A stretch of 64,000 nucleotides of DNA from Bradyrhizobium cajani (GCF_009759665.1 NZ_WQNE01000034.1:21271-85270), one strand, 5' to 3'. Shown: positions 39,346 through 47,476, counted from the stretch's first letter. Notes: a model not told the origin generated them from the letters alone. Numbers and translations are program-made.

Positions 39346-40022
39346 ATTGGGGGCACGCGAGCCCGGCGCTTGGCTGGCTCTGGCTCGCGCTTGTTGCGAG
39401 CGGTCTCTACCACGGGGTCAATCCGGGGATGGGATGGCCGCTCGCCGTTTCGGCCGGGCTCATGGACAAGAGCCCACGCGCGCTCTTCGGTGCGTTGTGG
39501 GCCCTGTCGGCCGGGCATCTGCTGGCAACCCTTCTCGTGCTGCTGCCATTCGCCTTTCTGCTCGTGCTGGCCGAATGGCAGCGTTCGATCCAGCTGGTCG
39601 CGAGCCTTCTCGTCATCGGCTTCGGCGTCTATCGGTTGATCGTGCGGCGCCATCCCCGCGCGCTGGCACGAATTCCGCCGACGCAATTGGCGCTCTGGTC
39701 GTTCGCGGTTGCCATTGCTCACGGCGCCGCCTTGATGCTCGTGCCGATCTATCTCGGGATCTGCCAGGCCTTCGAGCTCGATGCCGGCCACGAGGCGGCG
39801 GGCACGCTGATGAAGGCAAGCCTCGGGATGGCGGTGCTGGTGTCCCTGGTGCACGTGACCGCCATGGTCAGCGCCGGCGGATGTCTGGCATGGCTGGTCT
39901 ACCGCCATCTGGGATTGAGGTTCGTCTCGCGAAGCTGGTTCAATCTGGATGCAGTCTGGGCGACCAGCCTCGTTCTGGTCGGCGTCGTGGCGCTCGGCTT
40001 CAATCTTGCGAGCTGGCGTTGA
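39327..40022 (+). CDS. NicO-like polytopic membrane protein coupled to mtoX
   Basis: This 231-aa protein has about six membrane helices and begins at a TTG within the 3' end of mtoX, so it is translationally coupled. Histidines sit inside or beside helices: GLYHGVNPGMGW (26-37), LSAGHLLATLL, AIAHGAALML and LVHVTAM. The first block recalls the HA-x-x-PGHG motif of NicO/RcnA-type nickel-cobalt transporters, though shortened and altered. Supplying or removing a metal for the copper enzyme MtoX is a fair guess, not a demonstrated role. Confidence 0.72.
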   Translation: MLPVGLDWGHASPALGWLWLALVASGLYHGVNPGMGWPLAVSAGLMDKSPRALFGALWALSAGHLLATLLVLLPFAFLLVLAEWQRSIQLVASLLVIGFGVYRLIVRRHPRALARIPPTQLALWSFAVAIAHGAALMLVPIYLGICQAFELDAGHEAAGTLMKASLGMAVLVSLVHVTAMVSAGGCLAWLVYRHLGLRFVSRSWFNLDAVWATSLVLVGVVALGFNLASWR

Positions 40023-40044
40023 GCCCGGATGTCTGTCCCACCGC

Positions 40045-40166
40045 CGTCATTGCGAGCCAACGGGTCCGCGCGTAGCGCGGCCCGATGACAGGCTCCGCGA
40101 AGCAATCCAGACTTTCTCCGTGGAAACAGTCTGGATTGCTTCGTCGCTTCGCTCCTCGCAATGACG
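40045..40166. repeat. 'cgtcattgcgag' inverted repeat element
   Basis: The ends cgtcattgcgag ... ctcgcaatgacg are exact inverted copies, and the inner arms gaagcaatccagact ... agtctggattgcttc pair as well. This is a very widespread alphaproteobacterial intergenic element. It separates the convergent NicO-like and DUF1045 genes and likely ends both transcripts. Confidence 0.65.
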
Positions 40167-40179
40167 GAGGATGTGGCGA

Positions 40180-40878
40180 TTATTTTGCTAGCGCCCACTC
40201 GCCGATGATGCGGAAGCGGGAGGCCGCGTTGTCCTGCCGGAACAGCGCGATGCGATCGATCGCGAGAGTATCAAGTTTGAGCGCGGCAAATTTCGCCCGC
40301 AGCATCTCCAGAATCGGGCCGCGTCGCTCCGCGTCCAGCCGCCCAGTTAGCGTCATGTGGAAGCGGAATTCTTCCATCACATAAGGGTAGCCCCAGCGGT
40401 CGAGATAATCGCGTTGCCGTTCGCTCAGCTTCTCGGGCTTGCGCCGCTCGCGGTCCTCCGTCGTCAGCGCCGCACGGAACGAGTCGAAATCGCGGACGCA
40501 ATCGGCGGCGAGCTGTTGGGGCGCATCGACCGGCTCGGCCGGAATCACGGCAATGAAGCCGCTGATGGAATCGACGACCGGACGAATCGCCGGAATCCGC
40601 CGCGCCTTCCCGGCGAATGCCGCGCAGGCGGCTGCGAGCTCGGCCTCCGTCCGGCCAGGCGCCAGCGTCATCGGCGCCTTCAGGGTGGCGTGAAAGCCGT
40701 ATTTGCGGGGATCGGCGCTGACGTCGCGCCAGTCCGGTGCAACGTGCAGCGCCTCTTCCGGGAACGGCAGCTCGTTGCCGGTGTAGGCATCGTAGCCGAG
40801 CAGCTCGGCGCCGAAGCGGGAGAGCGCGCTGTCGGCGCCGGCGGCAAAATAGATCGCGTAGCGGGGAAAACCTGTCAT
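40180..40878 (-). CDS. DUF1045 protein, 2H phosphoesterase fold, phosphonate metabolism
   Basis: This 232-aa protein has two H-x-T motifs of the 2H phosphoesterase superfamily (YGFHATLKAPM and FRFHMTLTGRL), which act on 2',3'-cyclic or 1,2-cyclic phosphates. DUF1045 genes recur in rhizobial C-P lyase clusters. This one lies 18 bases behind a phnM paralogue in an operon divergent from phnC. The island has no phnP, the E. coli gene for the cyclic ribosyl phosphate phosphodiesterase, so this protein may open the 5-phosphoribosyl 1,2-cyclic phosphate made by PhnJ (inference). Confidence 0.87.
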   Translation of the reverse strand: MTGFPRYAIYFAAGADSALSRFGAELLGYDAYTGNELPFPEEALHVAPDWRDVSADPRKYGFHATLKAPMTLAPGRTEAELAAACAAFAGKARRIPAIRPVVDSISGFIAVIPAEPVDAPQQLAADCVRDFDSFRAALTTEDRERRKPEKLSERQRDYLDRWGYPYVMEEFRFHMTLTGRLDAERRGPILEMLRAKFAALKLDTLAIDRIALFRQDNAASRFRIIGEWALAK

Positions 40879-40896
40879 CGTCCGAGCATAACCGGT

Positions 40897-42090
40897 TCAG
40901 GCCGCGACGACAGCCTCGCGCGGCGTTGCCACCGCTGCGAGCAACCGCGTTGCATCGGTGAGATGCACGAGCTTTCCGCCTGATATCACCGCGACGAGCC
41001 GCGGCCGCAGCTTCACGCTGTCGTCCACCAGCAGGATGTCGGCGCGGCGGCCTTCCGCGAGGATGCCGCGATCCGTCAGGCCGGTGGCGCGTGCCGGCCC
41101 TGCGGAGACCAGGTTCCAGGCTTCGGTCAGCCGCAACACGCCGTCGGCCGCGAGGCGGAATGCAGCGAGCAGCTGGGCCGGATAGTAATAATCCGATGCC
41201 AGCACCGAGCAGAGGCCCTTGGCGATCATGTCGGACGCCCTGGTCCAGCCGGTGTGGCTGCCGCCGCGCACGACATTCGGCGCGCCGTAGACGATGGCGT
41301 CGCCGTGGCTTGCGGCCGCTCGCGCCGTCTCCTCGTTGATCGGAAATTCGGCGATCATCGCGCCGAGCTCGCGAAACTCCTGACGCATCGTCGGTGTCGC
41401 ATCATCGTGCGAGAGCATCCGCACCTCGGCAGCGCGGGCCGCCGCGGCGAGCCGCGACACCGAGGCCGGCACGTCGGCTGCGCGCGCGACCACGCGTTCC
41501 ACCAGCCGATCAAAATCCTCGTTCGACAGGCCGGTGCGCTCCACCATGCGGTTGCGCTTGCGGGGCTTGGCCATGTCGGCCACGGTGCCGTCCATGTGGT
41601 CGTTGAAGGCGAACAGGTCGACGCGGCCCTCGGAGAGCCACTGGCTGATTTCAGGTTCGGCGTCGAGATTGTAGGTCTCGTGCCGCAGATGGAAGCGGGT
41701 GTCGGCGGCGAATTGCGGACGCTGCCGCTCGATCGCCTCCATCAGGCCGCGCGCGTTGCCGGCGCTGCGCAGGCCCGGCTCCCACGAACAGGTCGTGGCG
41801 TGGAACACCGTGGTGATGCCATTGCTGATCGCCTGGCGGTCGCTGTCGGCGAGCGCGACGTCGATCGGGAAGTCGACGCCGGCGCGCGGCATCATCTGCC
41901 GCTCGAAGGCATCGCCGTGCAGGTCGACGATGCCGGGCAGCACCAGGAGATTGCGGGCATCGATCGCGAGCCGGGTGCGGCCGCGAGAGGCATCCATCCC
42001 TGCAATGTCCTGGCCGGACACAGCCAGTGAAGTTTCGACGAGATCGGCGCCGATCAGGGCCCGGCCGCCTTCAAGGAATATGTCTGTCAC
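40897..42090 (-). CDS. phnM: PhnM-like amidohydrolase (divergent paralogue)
   Basis: The 397 aa have the amidohydrolase architecture of PhnM: PGIVDLHGDAFERQ, SNGITTVFHATTCSWE, MLSHDDATPT, GAPNVVRGGSHTGW and LASDYYYPAQLLAAF. PhnM removes diphosphate from ribosyl-phosphonate 5-triphosphate. In the metal motif the canonical H-T-D-x-L-E-x-H of the island's other PhnM (HTDHLEAH, about 10 kb away) reads HGDAFERQ here, with the last His replaced. So this copy may have a changed metal site or substrate. Its start overlaps the stop of the hexapeptide transferase gene by 4 bases. Confidence 0.88.
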   Translation of the reverse strand: MTDIFLEGGRALIGADLVETSLAVSGQDIAGMDASRGRTRLAIDARNLLVLPGIVDLHGDAFERQMMPRAGVDFPIDVALADSDRQAISNGITTVFHATTCSWEPGLRSAGNARGLMEAIERQRPQFAADTRFHLRHETYNLDAEPEISQWLSEGRVDLFAFNDHMDGTVADMAKPRKRNRMVERTGLSNEDFDRLVERVVARAADVPASVSRLAAAARAAEVRMLSHDDATPTMRQEFRELGAMIAEFPINEETARAAASHGDAIVYGAPNVVRGGSHTGWTRASDMIAKGLCSVLASDYYYPAQLLAAFRLAADGVLRLTEAWNLVSAGPARATGLTDRGILAEGRRADILLVDDSVKLRPRLVAVISGGKLVHLTDATRLLAAVATPREAVVAA

Positions 42091-42758
42091 GCGACCGCGC
42101 TTCGTTTGCTGGCAGGAGAACTGGTGAGAGAGCTTGCCCGTGCTTCATATGTCGAGAGGAAATCTTCAATCCCGAGCTTGCGAAAATCGGGCAGTGCCTC
42201 GCGCAATTTGTCGTGATCCCAGTCCCACCAGGCGAGCCTCGCGAGCCGGCTGGCGATCTCCTCGGAGAACCGCCGCCGCACGATGCGCGCCGGATTGCCG
42301 GCGACGATCGTGTAGGCCGGCACGTCCTTGGTGACGATGGCGCCGGCCGCGATCACCGCGCCGGTGCCGATGTTGCGGCCGGGCAGCACGATTGCACCGT
42401 GGCCGATCCAGACGTCATGGCCGATGTGAACGTGGTGCTGGCGCCGCCAGTCGAAGAACTCGGCATCGTCGCTTTCGCCTTCGAAATAGGCGCTGGAGCG
42501 GTAGGTGAAATGGGCCTGGGTCGCGCGGTGCATCGGATGATTGCCGGGATTGATGCGCGTCATCGCCGCGATCGAGCAGAACTTTCCGATGGTCGTGTAG
42601 GTGATCTGGGCGTCGTTCACGACATAGGAGTAATCGCCCATCGTCACTTCATGCAGGATGGTGCGCGCACCGACCTCGGTATAGGCGCCGAGCTTCGTTT
42701 CGTGCAGCTTCGCCGAAGGATCGATGGTCGGTTGGACCGAGAGCGCTTTGGCGGCCAT
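42087..42758 (-). CDS. Hexapeptide-repeat acyltransferase, phosphonate-cluster type
   Basis: The 223-aa left-handed beta-helix protein has hexapeptide repeats (GAYTEVGARTILHEVTMGDY, IGHGAIVLPGRNIGTGAVI) and the loop histidines typical of chloramphenicol-type xenobiotic acetyltransferases (NHPMHRATQAHFTYRS). This subgroup occurs regularly in C-P lyase clusters. It could acetylate an aminoalkyl-phosphonate, as the unrelated PhnO does in E. coli. It is the first gene of the PHO-box-preceded minus-strand operon. Confidence 0.88.
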   Translation of the reverse strand: MAAKALSVQPTIDPSAKLHETKLGAYTEVGARTILHEVTMGDYSYVVNDAQITYTTIGKFCSIAAMTRINPGNHPMHRATQAHFTYRSSAYFEGESDDAEFFDWRRQHHVHIGHDVWIGHGAIVLPGRNIGTGAVIAAGAIVTKDVPAYTIVAGNPARIVRRRFSEEIASRLARLAWWDWDHDKLREALPDFRKLGIEDFLSTYEARASSLTSSPASKRSAVA

Positions 42759-42803
42759 GCTGCATCCGAAAATTCGAGGGGGCGTTCGTCTTCGAGCGGC
42801 TTG

Positions 42804-42832
42804 ATGACGGCGTCATGACGTAACGATGACAG
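42804..42832 (-). promoter_or_regulatory. Triple PHO-box-like repeat for the transferase-phnM-DUF1045 operon
   Basis: On the minus strand three heptamers, CTGTCAT, ACGTCAT and CCGTCAT, follow one another at an exact 11-base period. That is the geometry of PhoB sites (CTGTCAT-N4-CTGTCAT). They lie 46-74 bases upstream of the transferase start, which suggests phosphate-starvation control. Confidence 0.65.
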
Positions 42833-42869
42833 GGGATGAGGTGTGCAGAATCGCCGCACCGCAACGCGC

Positions 42870-42887
42870 GTGTCACACAAGTGTCAA
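42870..42887 (+). promoter_or_regulatory. PHO-box-like repeat upstream of phnC
   Basis: GTGTCAC-ACAA-GTGTCAA places two TGTCA cores 11 bases apart on the plus strand, 44-61 bases before the phnC start. It mirrors the opposite-facing box for the divergent operon, so both units probably answer to PhoB. Confidence 0.55.
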
Positions 42888-42930
42888 GCGCCGGCGCTAG
42901 CGGTGGGGGCCAGCTAATCTGGAGCCCTGC

Positions 42931-43740
42931 ATGCTGGTGGTGGAAGGTCTGACGTGCCGCTTCGGCGCAAAAGCCGCGGTGGACGACGCTTCGTTTCAAG
43001 TCTCCCCCGGCGGCTTCGTCGGCGTGATCGGGCGGTCCGGCGCAGGCAAGTCGACGCTGCTGCGGACCATCAACCGTCTTGCGACCCCGACGCAGGGCCG
43101 CATCCTGTTCGACGGCATCGACGTCACCGCGCTGCGCGGCAAGGAGCTGCGCCAATGGCGGGCGCGTTCGGCGATGATCTTCCAGCAATTCAATCTGGTC
43201 GGCCGGCTCGACGTTCTCACCAACGTCCTGATGGGGCGTCTTGCGACCATTCCGGCCTGGCGCTCGCTGTCGCAGCTCTGGCCTGAGCACGACAAGGCGC
43301 TGGCCATGTCCGCGCTCGAGCAGTTCGACATCGCCTCGCTCGCGGCCCAGCGCGCCGACCAGCTCTCCGGCGGCCAGCAGCAGCGCGTCGCGATCGCCCG
43401 CGCGCTGGTGCAGCAGCCCGATATCATCCTCGCCGACGAGCCGATCGCCTCGCTCGATCCGCGCAACACCAAGATCGTGATGGATGCGCTGCTGCGCATC
43501 AACAAGCACTTCGGCATCACCGTGCTCTGCAATCTGCATTCGCTGGATCTGGCGCGCAGCTATTGCGACCGCCTGATCGGCATGGCGGCCGGCCGCGTGG
43601 TGTTCGATGGTGCGCCGTCCGCGCTGACCGATCACGTCGCGCGCGAGCTCTACGATCTCGAAGCCGCCGATGTCATGGGCGGAATGCCGGCTCCGGCGCC
43701 CGAAGGCGTCCCGGCGCTCGGAACGGCCGCGGCGGCGTAA
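42931..43740 (+). CDS. phnC: Phosphonate ABC transporter ATP-binding protein
   Basis: This 269-aa ABC ATPase has Walker A GRSGAGKSTLL, signature LSGGQQQR, Walker B DIILADEPIASLD and H-loop NLHSLDLA. It is the energising subunit of the PhnCDE importer and is followed by phnD and two phnE genes. A GGAG site lies 7 bases before the ATG. The Pro/Ala-rich last 20 residues are not conserved family sequence. Confidence 0.95.
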   Translation: MLVVEGLTCRFGAKAAVDDASFQVSPGGFVGVIGRSGAGKSTLLRTINRLATPTQGRILFDGIDVTALRGKELRQWRARSAMIFQQFNLVGRLDVLTNVLMGRLATIPAWRSLSQLWPEHDKALAMSALEQFDIASLAAQRADQLSGGQQQRVAIARALVQQPDIILADEPIASLDPRNTKIVMDALLRINKHFGITVLCNLHSLDLARSYCDRLIGMAAGRVVFDGAPSALTDHVARELYDLEAADVMGGMPAPAPEGVPALGTAAAA

Positions 43741-43806
43741 GCCGCGCCGCACCTGTTGAGTTGCAAGTCTTTGCGTCAACCGACCTCAACCGATGAAGAG
43801 GGTATC

Positions 43807-44742
43807 ATGATCACTCGCAGATTAGTCCTTGCCGGCGCCGCCGCGCTCGCGTTCACGACGTCAGCCTCCGCCGACGACTGGAAAGCCAAATATCCAGAGC
43901 TGACCTTCGCGGTCGTCCCGGCCGAGAACGCCTCGGGCGTCACCGAGCGCTGGGCGCCCTTCGTGAGCTATCTCTCCAAGGAATTGGGCGTGAAGGTCAC
44001 GCTGCGCATCGCCAACGACTATGCCGCCGTCATCGAAGGCCAGCGTGCCGGCAACATCCATATCGCCAGCTACGGCTCGGCCTCGTTCGCCCGTGCCCGT
44101 CTGACCGGCGTCAAGACCGACGCCTTCGCCAACGACATCAACGCCGACGGCTCGACCGGCTACTACTCGGTGTTCTTCGTCAAGGCGAGCAGTGCCTACA
44201 AGAAGGTCGATGACCTCAAGGGCAAGAACCTCGGCCTCGTCGACCCGAATTCCACCTCCGGCAACAACGTGCCGCGCTTCGAACTCGACAAGATGGGCAT
44301 CCCGGATGCCGACACCTATTTCAGCAAGGTCGTCTTCACCGGCAGCCACGAGAACGCGATGCTGGCGCTGGCGCAGGGCACGGTCGACGTCGCCGCCAAC
44401 CAGTGGACCAGCGACGACGATTCCACGCTGGCGCAGATGCTGACCAAGGGCATGCTGAAGAATGCCGACGGCTCGGCGATGAAGAAGGACGATTTCCGCA
44501 TCGTCCACAAGTCGGCGCCGATCATCAACGGCCCCTATGCCTACAACTCCGACCTGCCGGAAGCCGCCAAGGCGGCCATCGCCAAGGCGTTCTTCGATGC
44601 GCCGGCCAAGGACAAGGCCGCGTTCGACCGTCTCTCCGACGGCCAGAAGAAGGGTTTTCATCCCGCCACCACCAAGGACTGGGATGGCACGATCGAGCTG
44701 ATCAAGTTCGTCGATGCGCTGCGTAAGAAGAAGGCGTCCTGA
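43807..44742 (+). CDS. phnD: Phosphonate ABC transporter substrate-binding protein
   Basis: The 311-aa protein has a signal peptide (LVLAGAAALAFTTSASA) and the PhnD fold: FAVVPAENASGVTERWAPF, VDPNSTSGNNVPRFEL, FTGSHENAMLALAQGTVDVAANQW. It captures phosphonates in the periplasm. A ribosome site (gaagagg) precedes the ATG at 43807. A strong hairpin with T-rich tail follows the gene, which would let phnD be expressed above the permease genes. Confidence 0.95.
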   Translation: MITRRLVLAGAAALAFTTSASADDWKAKYPELTFAVVPAENASGVTERWAPFVSYLSKELGVKVTLRIANDYAAVIEGQRAGNIHIASYGSASFARARLTGVKTDAFANDINADGSTGYYSVFFVKASSAYKKVDDLKGKNLGLVDPNSTSGNNVPRFELDKMGIPDADTYFSKVVFTGSHENAMLALAQGTVDVAANQWTSDDDSTLAQMLTKGMLKNADGSAMKKDDFRIVHKSAPIINGPYAYNSDLPEAAKAAIAKAFFDAPAKDKAAFDRLSDGQKKGFHPATTKDWDGTIELIKFVDALRKKKAS

Positions 44743-44762
44743 TCTCAGGACGATGCACACTG

Positions 44763-44795
44763 GAGCCGGGTCCTGAGGGCCCGGCTCTTTCTCTT
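44763..44795 (+). terminator. Hairpin terminator/attenuator between phnD and phnE1
   Basis: GAGCCGGG (44763-44770) pairs perfectly with CCCGGCTC (44780-44787), followed at once by tttctcttt. Placed 20 bases after the phnD stop and within one operon, it looks like a partial terminator that lowers permease expression or protects phnD mRNA. Confidence 0.65.
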
Positions 44796-44819
44796 TGATG
44801 GACCACTCGCCCTGATCCG

Positions 44820-45704
44820 ATGACCGTCGCGGTTTCGATCCTTCCCGAGCAGCAGCTGGCCGCGCTGAATGCCGCCTACCGCCAGGCGGTCGCGCGCAAG
44901 CGGCTCCGCCTCCTGTTCGGAGTGGCGCTGTTCGCCGCCGCGCTGGTTCTCGCCGCGATCGGCGCCGAAGTGAACCTGCGCACCCTGTTCACCTATTTCG
45001 GCAACTTCATCAGCTATTTCGACCGCATCCTCACGCTCGACAGCGGCCAGCGCGTCTGGACCGATGTCGGCGAGTGGCTGTGGGGCTGGCGCAAATGGCT
45101 GAAGATGCTGGGAGAGACGCTGCTGATCTCCTATGTCGGCACGCTGATCGGCGCGACCCTCGCCTTTGCCCTGAACTTTTTCGCGGCCGAAAACACCTCG
45201 CCTTCGCCCTGGCTGCGCTTTGTCGTGCGGCGCCTGCTCGAATTCGCCCGCACCGTCCCGGGCATCGTGTTCGCGCTGGTCTTCGTCATCGCCTTCGGGC
45301 TCGGGCCGATGGCGGGCGTGCTCGCGATCGCGATCCACTCCACCGGGGCGCTCGGAAAACTGTTCTCGGAGATCGTCGAGAATGCCGACATGAAGCCGGT
45401 CGAAGGCGTTCGCTCGACCGGGGCGAGCTGGCTCTCCTGCATGCGCTTCGCCGTCGTGCCGCAGGTCACGGCCGGCTATGCCAGCTACGCGCTGCTGCGC
45501 TTCGAGATCAACGTCCGCGAAGCCTCGGTGATGGGCTTCGTCGGCGCCGGAGGCATCGGCCAGGAGCTCGTCGTCGCCATTCGCAAATTCTACTATTCGG
45601 ACGTCAGCGCCATCCTGCTCACCATCATCGTCACCGTCTTCATCATCGACATCACCACCGGCTGGCTGCGCGGCCGCCTGTTCGGCAAGGAGGCGCGGAC
45701 ATGA
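44820..45704 (+). CDS. phnE: Phosphonate ABC transporter permease, first copy
   Basis: This 294-aa permease has about six membrane helices (LFGVALFAAALVLAAIGAEV, LLISYVGTLIGATLAFALNFF, VFALVFVIAFGLGPMAGVLAI) and the EAA-type coupling loop in VEGVRSTGASWLSCMRF. It forms the membrane channel with the second PhnE, whose ATG overlaps its stop by 4 bases. The ribosome site is weak. Confidence 0.93.
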   Translation: MTVAVSILPEQQLAALNAAYRQAVARKRLRLLFGVALFAAALVLAAIGAEVNLRTLFTYFGNFISYFDRILTLDSGQRVWTDVGEWLWGWRKWLKMLGETLLISYVGTLIGATLAFALNFFAAENTSPSPWLRFVVRRLLEFARTVPGIVFALVFVIAFGLGPMAGVLAIAIHSTGALGKLFSEIVENADMKPVEGVRSTGASWLSCMRFAVVPQVTAGYASYALLRFEINVREASVMGFVGAGGIGQELVVAIRKFYYSDVSAILLTIIVTVFIIDITTGWLRGRLFGKEART

Positions 45705-46549
45705 CGGGGCCGCAGCAGGTCGACGCGCGAGAGATCCGCGCGCGCTACCCTGATGTGTTCGACCGGCCGGCTTCGGCGCGGCTTGCGATGCCGGCGATGA
45801 TCGTCGCGGCGTTTGCGATTCTGGTCTATGGCCTGGTCGATCTCGACTTCTCGCCGTCGCGCTTCTTCGCCGGGCTCAGCCAGCTCGGCTGGATCAGCCT
45901 GATGATGATCCCGCCGGATCCCGGCTCCTCGCTGCCGATCTATCTGAAGGCGCTCGGCGAGACGCTGTCGATCGCGCTGCTCGGCACGACTGTGGCGGCG
46001 CTGCTCGCGCTGCCGGTCAGCCTGCTCGCTGCGCGCAACGTGGTGCCGTCGAAGATCCTGCGGTTTCCCGTCCGCCGCTTCCTGGATTCGATCCGCGGCA
46101 TCGACACGCTGATCTGGGCGCTGGTGTGGATCAACGTGGTCGGCCTCGGCCCGTTCGCCGGCGTGCTCGCCATCGCCGTGTCGGATTTCGGCGCCTTCGG
46201 AAAACTGTTCTCCGAGGCGATCGAGGGCGCCGACCAGAAGCAGGTCGAGGGCATCCGCGCCGCCGGCGGCAGCCCGCTGCACGAGATCCGCTTCGGCCTG
46301 TTGCCGCAGGTCCTGCCCGTGATTGCCGGCCAGGTGCTCTATTTCATCGAATCCAACACCCGCTCGGCCACCATCATCGGCATCGTCGGCGCCGGCGGCA
46401 TCGGCCTCCAGCTCGCCGAGCAGATCCGCGTGCTGGAATGGCAGAAGGTCTCGTTCCTGATCCTGATGATCCTGGTCGCGGTCGCCGCGATCGATTTCAT
46501 CTCCGGCAAGCTGCGCTTTGCCATCATCGGGCGAAGGGCTGTGGCCTGA
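45701..46549 (+). CDS. phnE: Phosphonate ABC transporter permease, second copy
   Basis: The 282-aa protein is paralogous to the preceding one, with a matching coupling loop (VEGIRAAGGSPLHEIRFGLL) and the GIVGAGGIGLQLAEQIRVLEW C-terminal block shared by PhnE proteins. A PhnE1/PhnE2 heterodimer is usual in rhizobia, whereas E. coli has one PhnE. It is the last gene of the phnCDE1E2 operon and ends at a composite palindromic element shared with convergent phnF. Confidence 0.93.
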   Translation: MTGPQQVDAREIRARYPDVFDRPASARLAMPAMIVAAFAILVYGLVDLDFSPSRFFAGLSQLGWISLMMIPPDPGSSLPIYLKALGETLSIALLGTTVAALLALPVSLLAARNVVPSKILRFPVRRFLDSIRGIDTLIWALVWINVVGLGPFAGVLAIAVSDFGAFGKLFSEAIEGADQKQVEGIRAAGGSPLHEIRFGLLPQVLPVIAGQVLYFIESNTRSATIIGIVGAGGIGLQLAEQIRVLEWQKVSFLILMILVAVAAIDFISGKLRFAIIGRRAVA

Positions 46550-46558
46550 GTTCTTCGC

Positions 46559-46700
46559 CTCTCCCCGCCTGCGGAGAGAGGCCGGAATTTGCGCAGCAAA
46601 TTCCGGGTGAGGGGGTCTCTCCGCGAGTCCGTCTTTCACCGTGATTGCGGATGCAGCCCCTCACACCCCAACCCTCTCCCCGTAAGAACGGGGAGAGGGA
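46559..46700. repeat. Composite 'cctctcccc' palindromic element, copy 1
   Basis: The ends ctctccccgcctgcggagagag and ccctctccccgtaagaacgggg (hairpins) flank a core with cggaatttgcgcagcaaattccgg and ccgcgagtccgtctttcaccg. Copies in the same family lie at 54560-54712 and 58119-58264, and a partial one at 63879-63990. It sits between the convergent phnE2 and phnF genes. Confidence 0.65.
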
Positions 46701-46711
46701 GACCAGCGAGC

Positions 46712-47443
46712 TCACCCGTTCTCCACCAGAAACTCCACCCGCTCCGCGGCAAAGCGCGAATGCTTGGTCACCAGCGGCTTGCCGTCGAGATCGTGGTCGG
46801 TCGCATCGACCACCAGGATCGGGCGTCCCAGCGCGAGATCGAGCCGCGCGGCGTCGGTGGCGTCGACGATTCCGGCGGTGATCCGGGTCGCGCCGCGGCG
46901 GTAGTCGCGGACACCATAATGCTCGAGCAGCTTCGTCATCGAGCGCGTCGCGGCGAACACGGCGCCGGCGTCCGGAAACCGCTCCGCCGACAGCCAGGTG
47001 GTGGAGACGCAGATCGGCGTGCGGTCGGCGAGGCGGATCGCCTCGATTCGCACCAGCGGCGCGCCGGCCTTCAATCCCAGTTCCCGCGCCAGTTCGCGGG
47101 TCGCGACGTCGTCGGACGCCTCGATCAGCCGGCCGTGCGGTTCGCGACCGTCCGCGCCGACGATCTCGGAGAATCGGGTGCGCGAACGTAGCGGATAGGC
47201 GAGCTTCTGTGCCTCGACATAGGTTCCGCTGCCGCGCTCGGCCCGCACCAGGCCGCGCTCGGCAAGCGCGGCCAGCGCGCGCCGCACGGTGTGGCGGTTC
47301 ACGCGATAGGTCTCGGCGATCTCCATCTCGCCCGGCAATTTGTCGCCGGCGGCAAAGCGCCCGTCGGCGATGCCGCGTTCGATGCCGTCGGCGACGAGGC
47401 GCCACAGCGCGACGCCCGAGGAGGCGGTGTCCTGCATGCTCAT
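46712..47443 (-). CDS. phnF: GntR/HutC family regulator of phosphonate genes
   Basis: In this 243-aa protein, the N-terminal GntR winged helix (DKLPGEMEIAETYRVNRHTVRRALAALAERGLV) is followed by a UTRA ligand domain (about 85-235: CVSTTWLSAERFPD, ILVVDATDHDLDGKPLVTKHSRFAAERVEFLVE). It is divergent from phnGHIJKLMN, and a long perfect palindrome lies between them. It likely represses the C-P lyase operon until a phosphonate or an intermediate binds. An ATG six bases inside is an alternative start. Confidence 0.93.
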   Translation of the reverse strand: MSMQDTASSGVALWRLVADGIERGIADGRFAAGDKLPGEMEIAETYRVNRHTVRRALAALAERGLVRAERGSGTYVEAQKLAYPLRSRTRFSEIVGADGREPHGRLIEASDDVATRELARELGLKAGAPLVRIEAIRLADRTPICVSTTWLSAERFPDAGAVFAATRSMTKLLEHYGVRDYRRGATRITAGIVDATDAARLDLALGRPILVVDATDHDLDGKPLVTKHSRFAAERVEFLVENG

Positions 47444-47476
47444 ATCGCCGGCCAGCGTAGCCCGAAAATCATACGT

